The notes under the pieces were generated by a model, which saw nothing but the letters and a program-made list of their open reading frames with translations, ran no database searches and was not told the DNA's origin. Positions 39,066 through 48,182 of a stretch of DNA of 64,000 nt are shown in pieces (position 1 is the stretch's first letter; every line of letters begins with the position of its first letter). The DNA is from Halomonas elongata DSM 2581 (GTDB taxonomy: Bacteria; Pseudomonadota; Gammaproteobacteria; Pseudomonadales; Halomonadaceae). Where the stretch lies: NCBI RefSeq assembly GCF_000196875.2, contig NC_014532.2, positions 3,162,001-3,226,000 of the forward strand, given 5' to 3'. Position numbers and translations under genes: made by a program.

Positions 39066-39274
39066 GACCTCACCTCCCTGTTCGCGTCCGCGTTACGCAC
39101 CTGCCGCTGCTCGCGTCGAGCTCGGCGGCGCAGCTCGCGCCACAGCCGGCGGCGTTCCAGGCGCAGGTGCAGCACCACACCCAGCAACAACAGCATGGTG
39201 GCGCCATAGGCAGGCCAGACGTAGGCCGCGTGACCGCCCATGGCCAGGAAGGCAGCGAATGAATCGAAGGCCAT
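39062..39274 (-). CDS. ccmD: Heme exporter accessory protein CcmD
   Basis: 70 aa single-pass protein of the CcmABCD heme-handling complex, helping release holo-Ccm[25 protein letters not shown] is the conserved periplasmic segment and helix (about 12-36), followed by a strongly basic cytoplasmic tail. Its ATG shares one base with the ccmC stop (TGATG), indicating tight coupling. Confidence 0.92.
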   Translation of the reverse strand: MAFDSFAAFLAMGGHAAYVWPAYGATMLLLLGVVLHLRLERRRLWRELRRRARREQRQVRNADANREVRS

Positions 39275-40014
39275 CAGCCATCCTCCCCGGCCAGCTCGCG
39301 TACCCAGCGCTTGGCGGATTCGCGATGCAGGATCACGCTGCGAGTCCGTGTCAGGGTCACGGCGATGAAGAAGCTATAGAAGCCCAGCACCATGATCAAC
39401 AACGGCAGCCACATCTCGACGGGCATCGCCGGACGCGAGGTAATGGAAAAGGTGGCGGGCTGGTGCAGGGTGTACCACCACTCCACCGAATACTTGATGA
39501 TCGGGATATTGATCACGCCGACCATGGTCAGCACCGAAGCCGCCCGCGCACCGCTGTCGCGACCGTCGAAGGCGCCCCGCAGGGCGATCACGCCGATGTA
39601 TAGAAAGAACAGAAGCAGCATCGAGGTCAGGCGGGCGTCCCACTGCCACCAGGTTCCCCAGGTCGGCACGCCCCACACCGCGCCGGACAACAGCGCCACG
39701 AAAGTCATGCCGGCGCCCAGCGGAGCCATCGCCGTGGCCGCCATGTCGGCCAGCTTGATCTTCCAGACCATGAACACCAGCCCGGCCAGCGCCATGGCGA
39801 CGAAGATCGACTGGGCGAGAAAGGCCGCCGGCACATGGACATAGATGATGCGAAAGCTGTTGCCCTGCTGATAGTCGGCCGGCGCGAAGGCCAGCCCCCA
39901 GACGATGCCCGTCCCGATCAGCAGCGCCGCCGCCGCCCAGAACCAGGGCGAGAGCCGGGCGCTCAAGGCGTAGAAGCCTTTCGGGGAAGCGAACTTGTGA
40001 ATGAAGGCCCACAT
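39274..40014 (-). CDS. ccmC: Heme exporter protein CcmC
   Basis: 246 aa, six helices, loads heme onto CcmE. The WWD motif [13 protein letters not shown] binds heme. The flanking conserved histidines are in [12 protein letters not shown] and [13 protein letters not shown]. It follows ccmB by 15 bp and overlaps ccmD by one base. Length and order are normal. Confidence 0.96.
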   Translation of the reverse strand: MWAFIHKFASPKGFYALSARLSPWFWAAAALLIGTGIVWGLAFAPADYQQGNSFRIIYVHVPAAFLAQSIFVAMALAGLVFMVWKIKLADMAATAMAPLGAGMTFVALLSGAVWGVPTWGTWWQWDARLTSMLLLFFLYIGVIALRGAFDGRDSGARAASVLTMVGVINIPIIKYSVEWWYTLHQPATFSITSRPAMPVEMWLPLLIMVLGFYSFFIAVTLTRTRSVILHRESAKRWVRELAGEDG

Positions 40015-40029
40015 TGACGTGACGATACC

Positions 40030-40701
40030 TCAACCGTTGAGACTGATACGCAGCGACGCCGCAATCGCCCAGGGCGCGAACACCAGCGCCGCCGCCAGCA
40101 ATGCGCCGAGCAGGGCCAGATGCGCCGCCACGCTGGTGCCCGCGATCGCCGCCTGGACGGCGCCGGCGCCGAAGATCAGCACCGGTACATAAAGTGGCAA
40201 CACCAGAAGCGACAACAGAACACCGCCCCGGGAAAGGCCGACGGTCAAGGCCGCTCCGATCGCACCGATCAGGCTCAACGTGGCGCTGCCCAGCGCCAGC
40301 GACAGCACCAGCACGGCGTAGCTGCCGGGCGGCAACGACAGCATGACGCCCAGCACCGGCGCCATCAATGCCAATGGCAGGCCGGTCGTCAGCCAATGCA
40401 CCGCCACCTTGGCCAGCACCAGCAGCGCCAGGGGCTGAGGCACCAGCAACAACTGTTCGAGGGTGCCATCCTCGATGTCGTCGCGGAACATGCCGTCCAG
40501 CGACAGCAAGGCGGCGAGCAACGCCGCCACCCACAACAGGCCCGGCGCGATGGTTGCCAGCAAGTCCGGGTCCGGCGAGATGCCGATCGGGAACAGGGTG
40601 ATCACCAGGGCAAAGAAGGCCAGGGAGTTGAACGCCGCACCGGGGCGTCTCAGCACCACCACCAGGTCCCGACGCATGAGTGCGAACAGGGCCAGCGCCA
40701 T
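40030..40701 (-). CDS. ccmB: Heme exporter membrane subunit CcmB
   Basis: 223 aa integral membrane partner of the ATPase CcmA, six helices. LMRRDLVVVLRRPGAAFNSLAFFALVITLFPIGI is the conserved N-terminal region, followed by LSLDGMFRDDIEDGTLEQLLL (the CcmA-contact loop). Start chosen at 40701: GGAGG ends 5 nt upstream and the protein then has the family length. An alternative ATG at 40761 with GAGGGG would overlap ccmA by 14 nt and add 20 residues. Confidence 0.92.
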   Translation of the reverse strand: MALALFALMRRDLVVVLRRPGAAFNSLAFFALVITLFPIGISPDPDLLATIAPGLLWVAALLAALLSLDGMFRDDIEDGTLEQLLLVPQPLALLVLAKVAVHWLTTGLPLALMAPVLGVMLSLPPGSYAVLVLSLALGSATLSLIGAIGAALTVGLSRGGVLLSLLVLPLYVPVLIFGAGAVQAAIAGTSVAAHLALLGALLAAALVFAPWAIAASLRISLNG

Positions 40702-40747
40702 GCCGGCCTCCGGCTCCCGGCCGGGCACGCAGATGTCCGAACTGGCC

Positions 40748-41392
40748 TCAGGACGCGACATAAGCCATCCCCTCGCCCAGCCGCACGCGACGCATCGGCA
40801 CCGACACATCCAGAGGCTGATGGGTCGTCAGCACCACGCTTCCCCCGTCTTGCACATGCGCCGCCAGCCGCATTTCCAGATCGGCCACGCCCTCACGGTC
40901 AATAGCGGTGAAGGGCTCATCGAGCACCCAGAGCGGACGCGGCGTCGACTCGAGGCGAGCCAGCGCTACCCGCCGCTGCTGGCCGGCGGAAAGCTGGCCG
41001 GCGGGCACATCCTCGAACCCCGCCAGCCCCACCGCCTCCAGGGCCGACATCCGTTGCGCCTCGGTGCCGGCGACGCCGGCCATGGCCTGATACCAGGCCA
41101 GGTTCTCGAGCGGAGTCAGGGCGGCCTTGATGCCGGGAGCATGACCGAGATACAGCAGGCTGGCGAGGAAGTCCCGGTGAACGCGTCGCAGCGGCGCGTC
41201 CCGCCAGAAGATAGAGCCCTGATGATCCGCGAGTTGCCCGGACAGAATCTTGAGCAGGGTCGTCTTGCCGCTGCCGTTCGGCCCTTCGACACGCAGGATC
41301 TCGCCGCCGCGGATCTCCAGGTCGAGATCGCGAAACAGCCAGCGACCGTCCCGTTCACAGGCCAGCTTTCGGGCTTGCAGGCGCAGGCTCAA
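40748..41392 (-). CDS. ccmA: Heme exporter ATP-binding protein CcmA
   Basis: 214 aa ABC ATPase whose hydrolysis releases holo-CcmE from CcmABCD. Walker A GPNGSGKTT, signature LSAGQQRRVALARL, Walker B PLWVLDEPFTAID and the switch His in VVLTTHQPL. A TTG start at 41392 is preferred: GGAG lies 6 nt upstream and the protein begins LQARKLACERDGR as in other CcmA. An ATG 57 nt upstream (41449) falls at the predicted transcription start and has no ribosome site. First gene of the ccm operon. Confidence 0.92.
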   Translation of the reverse strand: MSLRLQARKLACERDGRWLFRDLDLEIRGGEILRVEGPNGSGKTTLLKILSGQLADHQGSIFWRDAPLRRVHRDFLASLLYLGHAPGIKAALTPLENLAWYQAMAGVAGTEAQRMSALEAVGLAGFEDVPAGQLSAGQQRRVALARLESTPRPLWVLDEPFTAIDREGVADLEMRLAAHVQDGGSVVLTTHQPLDVSVPMRRVRLGEGMAYVAS

Positions 41393-41453
41393 GGTGCTCT
41401 CCGAACCAGGGGAATCTGGCCCAAAACTGTACACGGAAAAGGTTTTCATCGCC

Positions 41454-41482
41454 AGTATACAAAGATGCCGAAAAGGTGAGCC
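41454..41482 (-). promoter_or_regulatory. Possible ccm operon promoter
   Basis: On the minus strand TATACT (41459-41454) is a good -10, about 60 bp before the TTG start of ccmA. The hexamer 17 bp upstream, GGCTCA, is a poor -35, so an activator may be needed. Confidence 0.3.
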
Positions 41483-41516
41483 CATGATGCTCGACGCCAG
41501 CGAAGACAGCCTTCTC

Positions 41517-41544
41517 TTGCCAGATTCATATCGCCTGCTATGCT
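41517..41544 (+). promoter_or_regulatory. Extended -10 promoter of the LexA-like gene
   Basis: TTGCCA, 16-bp spacer and TATGCT preceded by TGC (extended -10). The predicted start near 41551 is immediately before the SOS box, ideal for LexA repression. Confidence 0.6.
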
Positions 41545-41553
41545 GACCAAGTA

Positions 41554-41569
41554 CTGTATGAATCGACAG
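41554..41569. promoter_or_regulatory. SOS box (LexA operator) of the LexA-like gene
   Basis: CTGTATGAATCGACAG fits CTG-N10-CAG; with flanks it matches the E. coli 20-bp consensus at 15 positions. It lies 10 bp after the -10 hexamer, and closely resembles the box upstream of recA at 61859. Confidence 0.75.
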
Positions 41570-41596
41570 TCATCGCCAACGGAGAGACGTCGCGCC

Positions 41597-42073
41597 ATGC
41601 CAAGTCCCACAACACAAGCACAGTACCTGTTCCGCCAGCCCAACCTGCCCCTGGCCTCCTCATGGTTACCCATCGACGCCGATGAGCTGGTGGAGATCCC
41701 CCTGCTCGGCCGCGTCTCGGCCGGCATGCCCATCGAAGCTTGCCTGGACGCCGGCAGCATCGAGGTGCCCACGCGCATGGTCAGGCGCAACACCTACGCC
41801 CTGCGGGTGCACGGCAATTCCATGATCGATTGCAACATCTTCGACGGGGATGTGATTATCATCGAGCGTCGCGAAAGCGCCGAGAACGGCGAAACAGCGG
41901 TGGTGATGATCAACGATCAGGAGGTTACCCTGAAGAAGCTCTACATCGAGAAGTCCGGCGTACGGCTGCAACCGGCCAACGAAGAGATGGCGCCCATCTA
42001 TCTGCGCAACAGCGATATCCAGGTATTGGGCCTGGTGATGGGTGTGGTGCGACAGCCGGATCTGGCCGCCTGA
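41597..42073 (+). CDS. LexA/UmuD-like self-cleaving S24 peptidase without DNA-binding domain
   Basis: 158 aa with the complete LexA C-terminal autoprotease fold but only a 35-residue N-terminal arm in place of the winged helix. The scissile bond is Ala42-Gly43 in LLGRVSAGMP. The nucleophile is Ser75 in VHGNSMIDCNIFDGD and the general base is Lys113 in EVTLKKLY. The architecture recalls UmuD, although the sequence is closer to LexA. The start at 41597 is used because earlier in-frame codons fall in the promoter and SOS box; GGAGAG is 10-12 nt upstream. The stop overlaps yigZ. It could be a polymerase accessory, a decoy substrate for RecA or a dimer partner of LexA; no umuC is adjacent. Confidence 0.85.
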   Translation: MPSPTTQAQYLFRQPNLPLASSWLPIDADELVEIPLLGRVSAGMPIEACLDAGSIEVPTRMVRRNTYALRVHGNSMIDCNIFDGDVIIIERRESAENGETAVVMINDQEVTLKKLYIEKSGVRLQPANEEMAPIYLRNSDIQVLGLVMGVVRQPDLAA

Positions 42074-42693
42074 TGCGCTACGCCGTTCCCGACCTCGCCG
42101 AGGGCACCTGGCGCGAAACCGAGCTGGAAATCGAGCGCAGCCGCTTCATCACCTGGACCGCACACACCCCGGACGCGACCGCCTTCGAGGCCCTGCTGGC
42201 CGAGGCGCGTCGCGCCCACTCCGGCGCCAGCCACCATTGCAGCGCCTTCATTGCCGGTCCTCCCGGCGAACAGAACGCCATCGGCTTCTCCGACGACGGC
42301 GAGCCCGGCGGCACTGCCGGCCGCCCCATGTTCCAGGTGCTGGAAGGCGCCGGGCTCGGACAAGTCGGCTGCGTGGTCATCCGCTATTTCGGCGGCATCA
42401 AGCTCGGTACCGGTGGCCTGGCACGTGCCTATGCCCAGGCGGTCAGCGAGGCGCTCGACAGCCTGCCCAGGCGTGAGGTCGTCGAACGCATGCCCTTGAG
42501 CCTGAAGGTCGACTTCGCCGGCGAAGCCGTGGCCCGCGCCTGGTGTGGCGAGCACGACATTCCCATCGTACATGCCGACTACCAGGCCGACGGCGTGACG
42601 CTGACCCTCGGCTGGCCGAGCGACGTCGAGCGCGACCTCGAACCCCTCAACGCCCGGCTCAAGGGGCGAATGACACTGATCGAGCCCGCCTAG
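42073..42693 (+). CDS. yigZ: YigZ/IMPACT family protein
   Basis: 206 aa, normal for YigZ (E. coli 204). The N-terminal UPF0029 domain shows ELEIERSRFITWTAHTPDATAF, GASHHCSAFIAG, FSDDGEPGGTAGRPMFQVLEG and VVIRYFGGIKLGTGGLARAYAQAV, all family hallmarks. The C-terminal domain is an EF-G domain-V-like fold (about 140-206). Suggested roles concern translation or ribosome-associated regulation; the function is unproven. The ATG shares one base with the stop of the SOS-regulated LexA-like gene, so yigZ is probably DNA-damage inducible here. Its 3' end overlaps the converging acyltransferase gene by 35 bp. Confidence 0.94.
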   Translation: MRYAVPDLAEGTWRETELEIERSRFITWTAHTPDATAFEALLAEARRAHSGASHHCSAFIAGPPGEQNAIGFSDDGEPGGTAGRPMFQVLEGAGLGQVGCVVIRYFGGIKLGTGGLARAYAQAVSEALDSLPRREVVERMPLSLKVDFAGEAVARAWCGEHDIPIVHADYQADGVTLTLGWPSDVERDLEPLNARLKGRMTLIEPA

Positions 42694-44449
42694 TCGCCTG
42701 CTCGATGCCTGCCTGGCTCTCGGCGTCGCCCCTTGCCGTATCGCCGATATAGCGCGCTCGCTTCTCCGGCTTGAGCCGGGTGACGTCGACCACCACCAGG
42801 CCGTCGGTGCAGTAGCCGAAGCCGGCGTCCACGCCGAAAGCCAAAAAGCGCGCTCCGCCGGGCTCGGCGACATCGATGTACTGCTTGTAGAGGGCCGGCA
42901 CGCCGGCGCCCATTGCCTGAAGGGCATGGCGCAGGCGCCGGAAATCCTCCTTGGCATCGTCACCCCGCAGCAACCGCTCCACTTCCTGCTGCCCGGCCCG
43001 CGACAGCCGGAAGGGAGCCCGAGGCCGGATCCGGGCCTCGCCGTCGCCATGGTAGTGCTGGTAGTAGCCCACCAGCAGCTCCTTGGCCAACGGCGGCATC
43101 AGGTTGGGAATGGTCACCGGCCCGAACAGCCAGCGTACCTCGGGGTGCTCGCGCAGGTAGGCCCCCAGGCCAACCCAGAGATAATCCAGGCTGCGCCGCC
43201 CCCAGTAGCGCGGCTGCACGAAACTGCGTCCCAGCTCCAGGCCATGACGCCACTGCTCCCAGGGCGCCTGCTCGAGCTGGAAGATCGTCGAGCCATAGAG
43301 GCCTTCCGGGCCATGACGGTCGAGGATCGCGCCGACCTCGCCCAGCCGGTAGGCGCCAGCAATCTCGAGATCCTGTTCGTCCCACAGGATCAAGTGGCGA
43401 TAGTGATTGTCGAAATCGTCCAGATCGCGCTTGTTGCCCGTCCCCTCGCCGACGCGGCGAAAGGTGATCTCGCGTAGACGGCCGATTTCGCGCATCACCG
43501 CCGAGTCGGGCCGGCTATCGAACAGCAGGATCCGCTTGCCGTCCGCCGTCTCGCCCAGGCGACGCGCCTCGCGCAGCTCCTCGCGCAGGCGCTGGCGGCT
43601 CTCCGGCCGGGCAATGCCGGTCTCGCTGACGAACACGCCCTTGCGGCCACGTCCCAGTCGATACACATGCTTGCGCAACAGCTTCAGCTTGACCGGCGTG
43701 GTCAGGTCGTCACGATCGAAGCGTTCCAGCGGAATCAAGCCGCCCACGCGCAGGGCGATCTGACGGTCGCGCTGACGGAACATCTCGCTGGGCAACATCA
43801 GGGTCCCGAGCGGTGCGCTCAGCGATGCCAGGCTGTAGAAACGCGAAGAATTGCGACCGCCCACGTGCACCGGCAGGATCGGCGAATTGGTGCGCCGCGC
43901 CGCATGCAGAAAGCCCGACAACCACTTGCCGTCGCGAATCCCGGCGGGGCCGGCCCGCGACACCTCGCCGGAGGGGAAGACGATCACCGCCCGATCCTCC
44001 TCCAGTGCACCGATCATGCGCTCCAGGCTGCGCCGAAAGCCCTTCCGCGACAGGTTATCCACCGGCAGCATCACTTCGCGCAACGGCTCGATCTGCAGCA
44101 AGAGGTCATTGGCCAGGATCCGCACATCGGGACGCAGCTCGGCCACCATCTTGATCAGAGCCAGGCCATCCAGAGCCCCCATGGGGTGATTCGCCACGAT
44201 CACCACCCGGCCGGTGGCGGGAATGTTGTCGCGATCCCGGGACGACAGAGTGTAGCCGAACCGGAAATAATCGAAGACCTGGTCGATGAATTCGAGCCAG
44301 CCCAGCCCTCCATAGCGGGCCAGGAAGTCGTTGACGTCACGCTCGTGCACCAGCCGGCGCAGGCCGGCAACCAGTGGCCTGCGCACCCAGGCAGGCCAGG
44401 CCGCGATGCGGGGGGACTTGCCCAGCAGGGCGCTTTCGATATCGATCAT
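42659..44449 (-). CDS. OlsF-like bifunctional acyltransferase (PlsC domain plus GNAT domain)
   Basis: 596 aa fusion predicted to make ornithine or related aminolipids: the GNAT part would N-acylate ornithine from acyl-ACP and the PlsC part would O-acylate the product. The PlsC-like half (about 60-260) has NHPMGALDG (His88, with five residues before Asp94 instead of the usual four) and FPSGEVSRAG. The OlsB-like half (about 310-500) shows FRRVGEGTGNKRDLDDFDNHYRHLILWD and AGAYRLGEV. I recall the same domain order in OlsF of Serratia. The start at 44449 has GGAG 10 nt upstream. No other lipid gene is adjacent. Confidence 0.82.
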   Translation of the reverse strand: MIDIESALLGKSPRIAAWPAWVRRPLVAGLRRLVHERDVNDFLARYGGLGWLEFIDQVFDYFRFGYTLSSRDRDNIPATGRVVIVANHPMGALDGLALIKMVAELRPDVRILANDLLLQIEPLREVMLPVDNLSRKGFRRSLERMIGALEEDRAVIVFPSGEVSRAGPAGIRDGKWLSGFLHAARRTNSPILPVHVGGRNSSRFYSLASLSAPLGTLMLPSEMFRQRDRQIALRVGGLIPLERFDRDDLTTPVKLKLLRKHVYRLGRGRKGVFVSETGIARPESRQRLREELREARRLGETADGKRILLFDSRPDSAVMREIGRLREITFRRVGEGTGNKRDLDDFDNHYRHLILWDEQDLEIAGAYRLGEVGAILDRHGPEGLYGSTIFQLEQAPWEQWRHGLELGRSFVQPRYWGRRSLDYLWVGLGAYLREHPEVRWLFGPVTIPNLMPPLAKELLVGYYQHYHGDGEARIRPRAPFRLSRAGQQEVERLLRGDDAKEDFRRLRHALQAMGAGVPALYKQYIDVAEPGGARFLAFGVDAGFGYCTDGLVVVDVTRLKPEKRARYIGDTARGDAESQAGIEQATRRARSVSFAP

Positions 44450-44535
44450 CCGACACTCGCTCCAGTCGGGCGCCACAGCGCCGATGCCTCAAGGCTAGGA
44501 GCGAAAGATGACAGGAGGATGGCGACCCCGGAACG

Positions 44536-44565
44536 CGATACGGCGCCCCGAAGGGCGCCGTATCG
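44536..44565. terminator. Strong hairpin at the end of the oadGAB operon
   Basis: Perfect 13-bp arms CGATACGGCGCCC and GGGCGCCGTATCG around a CGAA tetraloop, 34 bp beyond the oadB stop. No T-run. Confidence 0.6.
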
Positions 44566-44598
44566 TCATCACGGCAGGCAAGGATGCCCCATGCAGGG

Positions 44599-45924
44599 TC
44601 AGCCGAGATACTTGATCATCACCCCGGCGGCCACCGCCGAGCCGATGACGCCGGCCACATTGGGCCCCATGGCATGCATCAGCAGGAAGTTGTGGGGATT
44701 GGACTCCAGCCCCACCTTGTTGGAGACCCGCGCCGCCATGGGCACCGCCGAGACCCCGGCGGAGCCGATCAGCGGATTGATCGACTGCTTGCTGACCGCA
44801 TTGAGCAGCTTGGCCATGAGAATGCCGCAGGCCGTGCCGATGGCGAAGGCCACCATGCCGAGACCGAGGATACCCAGGGTCTCGAGGGCCAGGAAGCGGT
44901 CCGCCATCAGCTTGGAGCCCACCGAGAGCCCGAGGAAGATGGTCACGGTGTTGATCAGGGCATTCTGGGCGGTATCGGAGAGCCGTTCGACCACACCGCA
45001 CTCGCGCATCAGGTTGCCGAAGCAGAACATCCCCAGCAGGGGCGCGGCATCGGGCAGGAAGAGCACGACCAGGATCAGCAGCGCCAGCGGAAAGACGATC
45101 TTCTCCAGCTTGGACACCGGCCGCAGCTGGGTCATGGTGATCTCGCGCTCCCGGGTCGAGGTCAGCGCCCGCATGATCGGCGGCTGGATCAACGGGACCA
45201 GCGCCATGTAGGAATAGGACGCCACGGCGATGGCCCCCAGCAGCTCCGGTGCCAGCAGGCTCGAGACATAGATCGAGGTCGGCCCGTCGGCGCCGCCGAT
45301 GATGCCGATGGCAGCGGCCTGCTTGAGCGAGAAGTCCATCACGCCCATCGCCGAGAGCCCCACCGCACCGAGCAGCGTGGCGAAGATACCGAACTGGGCG
45401 GCGGCCCCCAGGAACAGCGTGCGCGGATTGGCCAGCAGTGGGCCGAAATCGGTCATGGCGCCGACGCCCATGAAGATCACCAGCGGCGCCACACCGGAGG
45501 CGATCGCCACGCTGTAGAACTGATGCAGCATGCCGGGGGCATAGCCAGCGCTGACAGCCGCGTCGTTGGCGGCGCGCACCAGTGCCGGCGAAGTGTCGCC
45601 GTGCAGCGTCTCGGTCAATAGATGCCGCGCACTCTCGATTCCGGCGGCCGGGTCCAGTGCCACGCCGAGCGCCGAAGCCAGGCTCTCGAGCACCTGGGGA
45701 CCGGCCTGGTGGGCGGCCTGTTCGGCGGCCGACAGGGCCAGCCCAGCCTCGGGGATATTGGCCAGGATGCCACCGAAACCGATCGGCACCAGCAACAGCG
45801 GCTCGAACTTCTTGTTGATCGCCAGGTAGAGCAGCACCAGCCCGACCAGGATCATCACGCTCTGGCCCCAGTCCAGGTTGTAGAGCCCGGAGCCGTGCCA
45901 CAGGGTCAATAGCTTGTCTGTCAT
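44599..45924 (-). CDS. oadB: Oxaloacetate decarboxylase beta subunit (sodium pump)
   Basis: Integral membrane subunit, 441 aa, decarboxylating carboxybiotin and pumping sodium out. Conserved elements: [19 protein letters not shown] (the conserved Asp in the membrane), [24 protein letters not shown] (sodium-binding region), [24 protein letters not shown] and [23 protein letters not shown]. Length is normal for OadB. It is the last gene of oadGAB, 32 bp after oadA. In a halophile it would couple oxaloacetate breakdown to sodium extrusion. Confidence 0.95.
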   Translation of the reverse strand: MTDKLLTLWHGSGLYNLDWGQSVMILVGLVLLYLAINKKFEPLLLVPIGFGGILANIPEAGLALSAAEQAAHQAGPQVLESLASALGVALDPAAGIESARHLLTETLHGDTSPALVRAANDAAVSAGYAPGMLHQFYSVAIASGVAPLVIFMGVGAMTDFGPLLANPRTLFLGAAAQFGIFATLLGAVGLSAMGVMDFSLKQAAAIGIIGGADGPTSIYVSSLLAPELLGAIAVASYSYMALVPLIQPPIMRALTSTREREITMTQLRPVSKLEKIVFPLALLILVVLFLPDAAPLLGMFCFGNLMRECGVVERLSDTAQNALINTVTIFLGLSVGSKLMADRFLALETLGILGLGMVAFAIGTACGILMAKLLNAVSKQSINPLIGSAGVSAVPMAARVSNKVGLESNPHNFLLMHAMGPNVAGVIGSAVAAGVMIKYLG

Positions 45925-45956
45925 GAATCCATCCTTGAGGAAGTGCCGAAGGCTTT

Positions 45957-47771
45957 CTAGAGAACGATCAGCTCGTCGCCCACGGCCACGCTGTCACCTT
46001 CGCTGACCTTGATCTCCGAAACAGTGCCGGCACTGGCGGCACGCACCTCGGTCTCCATCTTCATGGCCTCGAGGATGATCACCACATCGCCCTCGGCGAC
46101 GCTGTCGCCCGGCTTGACGTTGACCTTGAAGATATTGCCCGCCAGGGGCGCCGTGATGGCCTCGCCCGAAGAGGCGGCCGGCGCCGACGCGGCCTGAGGG
46201 CTCGCGGCCTGCTCCTCCACCCGGCCGATCTCGCCGCCCTCGGCGACCTCGACCACATAGGTCTTGCCGTTGACCTTGACGGTATAGGTCTCGGGACCGG
46301 TCGAGTCGGCGGCCGGCACCTGGGCTTTCGCCGGCGGCGTGGTCGTCGGAGCGGAGCCATTCTCCGGTGCCTGGGGCGCCGGCTCGAAGGCCTCGGGATC
46401 GTCGCGATTGGCGAGGAACTTCAGGCCGATCTGCGGGAAGAGCGCATAGGTCAGCACATCATCGATACGCCGCTCGCCCTCGGCCAGGCGGATCTTGTCT
46501 TCGCTGGCCTTGTTCGTCAGTTCCTCGGAAAGCCGCTCCATCTCCGGCGACAGGCGATCGGCCGGACGCTCGGTGATGGGCTCGGCGCCTTCGAGGACGC
46601 GTGTCTGGAGCTCCTGGTCGAAGGCGGCGGGCGCGGCGCCATACTCGCCCTTGAGCAGGGCCTGCACTTCCTTGGAGATGGACTTGTAGCGTTCACCCAT
46701 CATCACGTTCATCACCGCCTGGGTGCCGACGATCTGCGAGGTCGGCGTCACCAGGGGGATGTAGCCCAGATCCTCGCGCACCCGGGGAATCTCGGTCAGG
46801 ACGTCGTCGAGCTTGTCGCCGGCGCCCTGTTCCTTGAGCTGGCTCTCCATGTTGGTGAGCATGCCACCCGGCACCTGCGCCACCAGAATCCGCGAGTCGA
46901 TGCCCTTGAGCGCACCCTCGAAGGCGGCGTACTTCTTGCGCACCTCGCGGAAATAGCCGGCGATGTCCTCGAGCAGTTCAAGGTCGAGCCCGGTGTCGCG
47001 TTCGGTGCCCTTGAGGATGGCCACCAGCGATTCGGTCGGGCTGTGGCCATAGGTCATCGACATCGAGGAAATGGCGGTATCGACGTTGTCGACCCCCGCT
47101 TCCACGGCCTTGAGCGCGGTGGCCGTGGACATGCCGGTGGTGGCGTGACAGTGCAAGTGGATGGGAATGTCCAGCGCCTTCTTCAGGCGCGACACCAGTT
47201 CGAAGGCATCGTAGGGCGTGAGCAGGCCCGCCATGTCCTTGATCGCCAGGGAATCGGCGCCCATGTCGGCGATGGAACGCGCCAGCTCCACCCAGCTTTC
47301 TATGGTGTGGACCGGACTCACGGTATAGGAAATGGTGCCCTGGGCATGGCCTTCGTTGGCTCGCACGGCCCGGATGGCACGCTCCAGGTTGCGCGGGTCG
47401 TTCATGGCGTCGAAGATGCGGAAGACGTCGACCCCGTTGGTCTTGGCACGCTCGACGAAGCGATCGACCACGTCGTCGGCGTAGTGCCGATAGCCGAGCA
47501 GGTTCTGGCCCCGCAGCAGCATCTGCTGGGGCGTATTGGGCATGGCCTCTTTCAACGCCCGTATCCGCTCCCACGGATCCTCGCCGAGATAGCGGATACA
47601 GGCGTCGAAGGTCGCGCCACCCCAAGACTCCAGCGACCGGAAGCCGACACGATCGAGCTTCTCGGCAATCGGCAACATGTCGTCCAGGCGCAGGCGCGTG
47701 GCAAACAGCGACTGATGAGCATCGCGCAGCACTACATCGGTGATGCCGAGCGGGCGTGCGTTTTCATTCAT
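45957..47771 (-). CDS. oadA: Oxaloacetate decarboxylase alpha subunit (carboxyltransferase and biotinyl domain)
   Basis: 604 aa cytoplasmic carboxyltransferase. The TIM barrel opens [21 protein letters not shown] with metal and substrate residues, then [21 protein letters not shown] and [16 protein letters not shown]. The middle domain (PYC/OADA) runs to about 460, an Ala/Pro-rich linker follows, and the C-terminal biotinyl domain carries the biotin Lys (about residue 571) in [10 protein letters not shown]. The start at 47771 has AAGGAA 7 nt upstream. It works with OadB and OadG; a pyruvate carboxylase B subunit would have similar domains, but OadB and OadG next door decide the call. Confidence 0.95.
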   Translation of the reverse strand: MNENARPLGITDVVLRDAHQSLFATRLRLDDMLPIAEKLDRVGFRSLESWGGATFDACIRYLGEDPWERIRALKEAMPNTPQQMLLRGQNLLGYRHYADDVVDRFVERAKTNGVDVFRIFDAMNDPRNLERAIRAVRANEGHAQGTISYTVSPVHTIESWVELARSIADMGADSLAIKDMAGLLTPYDAFELVSRLKKALDIPIHLHCHATTGMSTATALKAVEAGVDNVDTAISSMSMTYGHSPTESLVAILKGTERDTGLDLELLEDIAGYFREVRKKYAAFEGALKGIDSRILVAQVPGGMLTNMESQLKEQGAGDKLDDVLTEIPRVREDLGYIPLVTPTSQIVGTQAVMNVMMGERYKSISKEVQALLKGEYGAAPAAFDQELQTRVLEGAEPITERPADRLSPEMERLSEELTNKASEDKIRLAEGERRIDDVLTYALFPQIGLKFLANRDDPEAFEPAPQAPENGSAPTTTPPAKAQVPAADSTGPETYTVKVNGKTYVVEVAEGGEIGRVEEQAASPQAASAPAASSGEAITAPLAGNIFKVNVKPGDSVAEGDVVIILEAMKMETEVRAASAGTVSEIKVSEGDSVAVGDELIVL

Positions 47772-47845
47772 GCGGGTTTCCTTATCGTTGTATCTGAAAT
47801 GAGTCGTCATGAAACGAAGGGCAAGGAAAGCGGTTCTCTTATCGC

Positions 47846-48097
47846 TCAGCGTCGGTGACGGCGGCGATGGCGGTGCACGGCGGCGCTGATCGCGGCCATG
47901 ACGTCGTCATCGCGCGCCGCCGCCGAGCGACCGGAGGTCGAGGCGGGATGGGCCGGCGCCGGCTCCGGGAAATATCGCCCGATGATCCGGGACATCAGGG
48001 TCGTGGTGATCACCAGAACGGTCAGGAAGACGAATACGAACCCCATGCCGAGCCCCATCAGGGCAAAGCCCTCGTTCAATAACTGCGTATCCTGCAT
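47846..48097 (-). CDS. oadG: Oxaloacetate decarboxylase gamma subunit
   Basis: 83 aa small subunit needed to assemble the complex. One membrane helix (about residues 12-34, [22 protein letters not shown]), a Pro/Ala-rich linker and a His/Arg-rich C-terminus ([10 protein letters not shown]); the C-terminal His of OadG binds zinc and speeds decarboxylation in Klebsiella. First gene of oadGAB and divergent from dusC, with 85 bp between. Confidence 0.9.
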   Translation of the reverse strand: MQDTQLLNEGFALMGLGMGFVFVFLTVLVITTTLMSRIIGRYFPEPAPAHPASTSGRSAAARDDDVMAAISAAVHRHRRRHRR

Positions 48098-48182
48098 GCG
48101 GTCTGCTCCTCGTTCGCGCTGCCACCCTTACATGCCGATGACAAGCGCATGAATGCTGAGGCTATAACCTGCCAACCTCGCA

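Noticed and set aside
41558..41596. Upstream start for the LexA-like protein
   Set aside because: The ATG lies inside the SOS box, about at the predicted transcription start, with no ribosome site.
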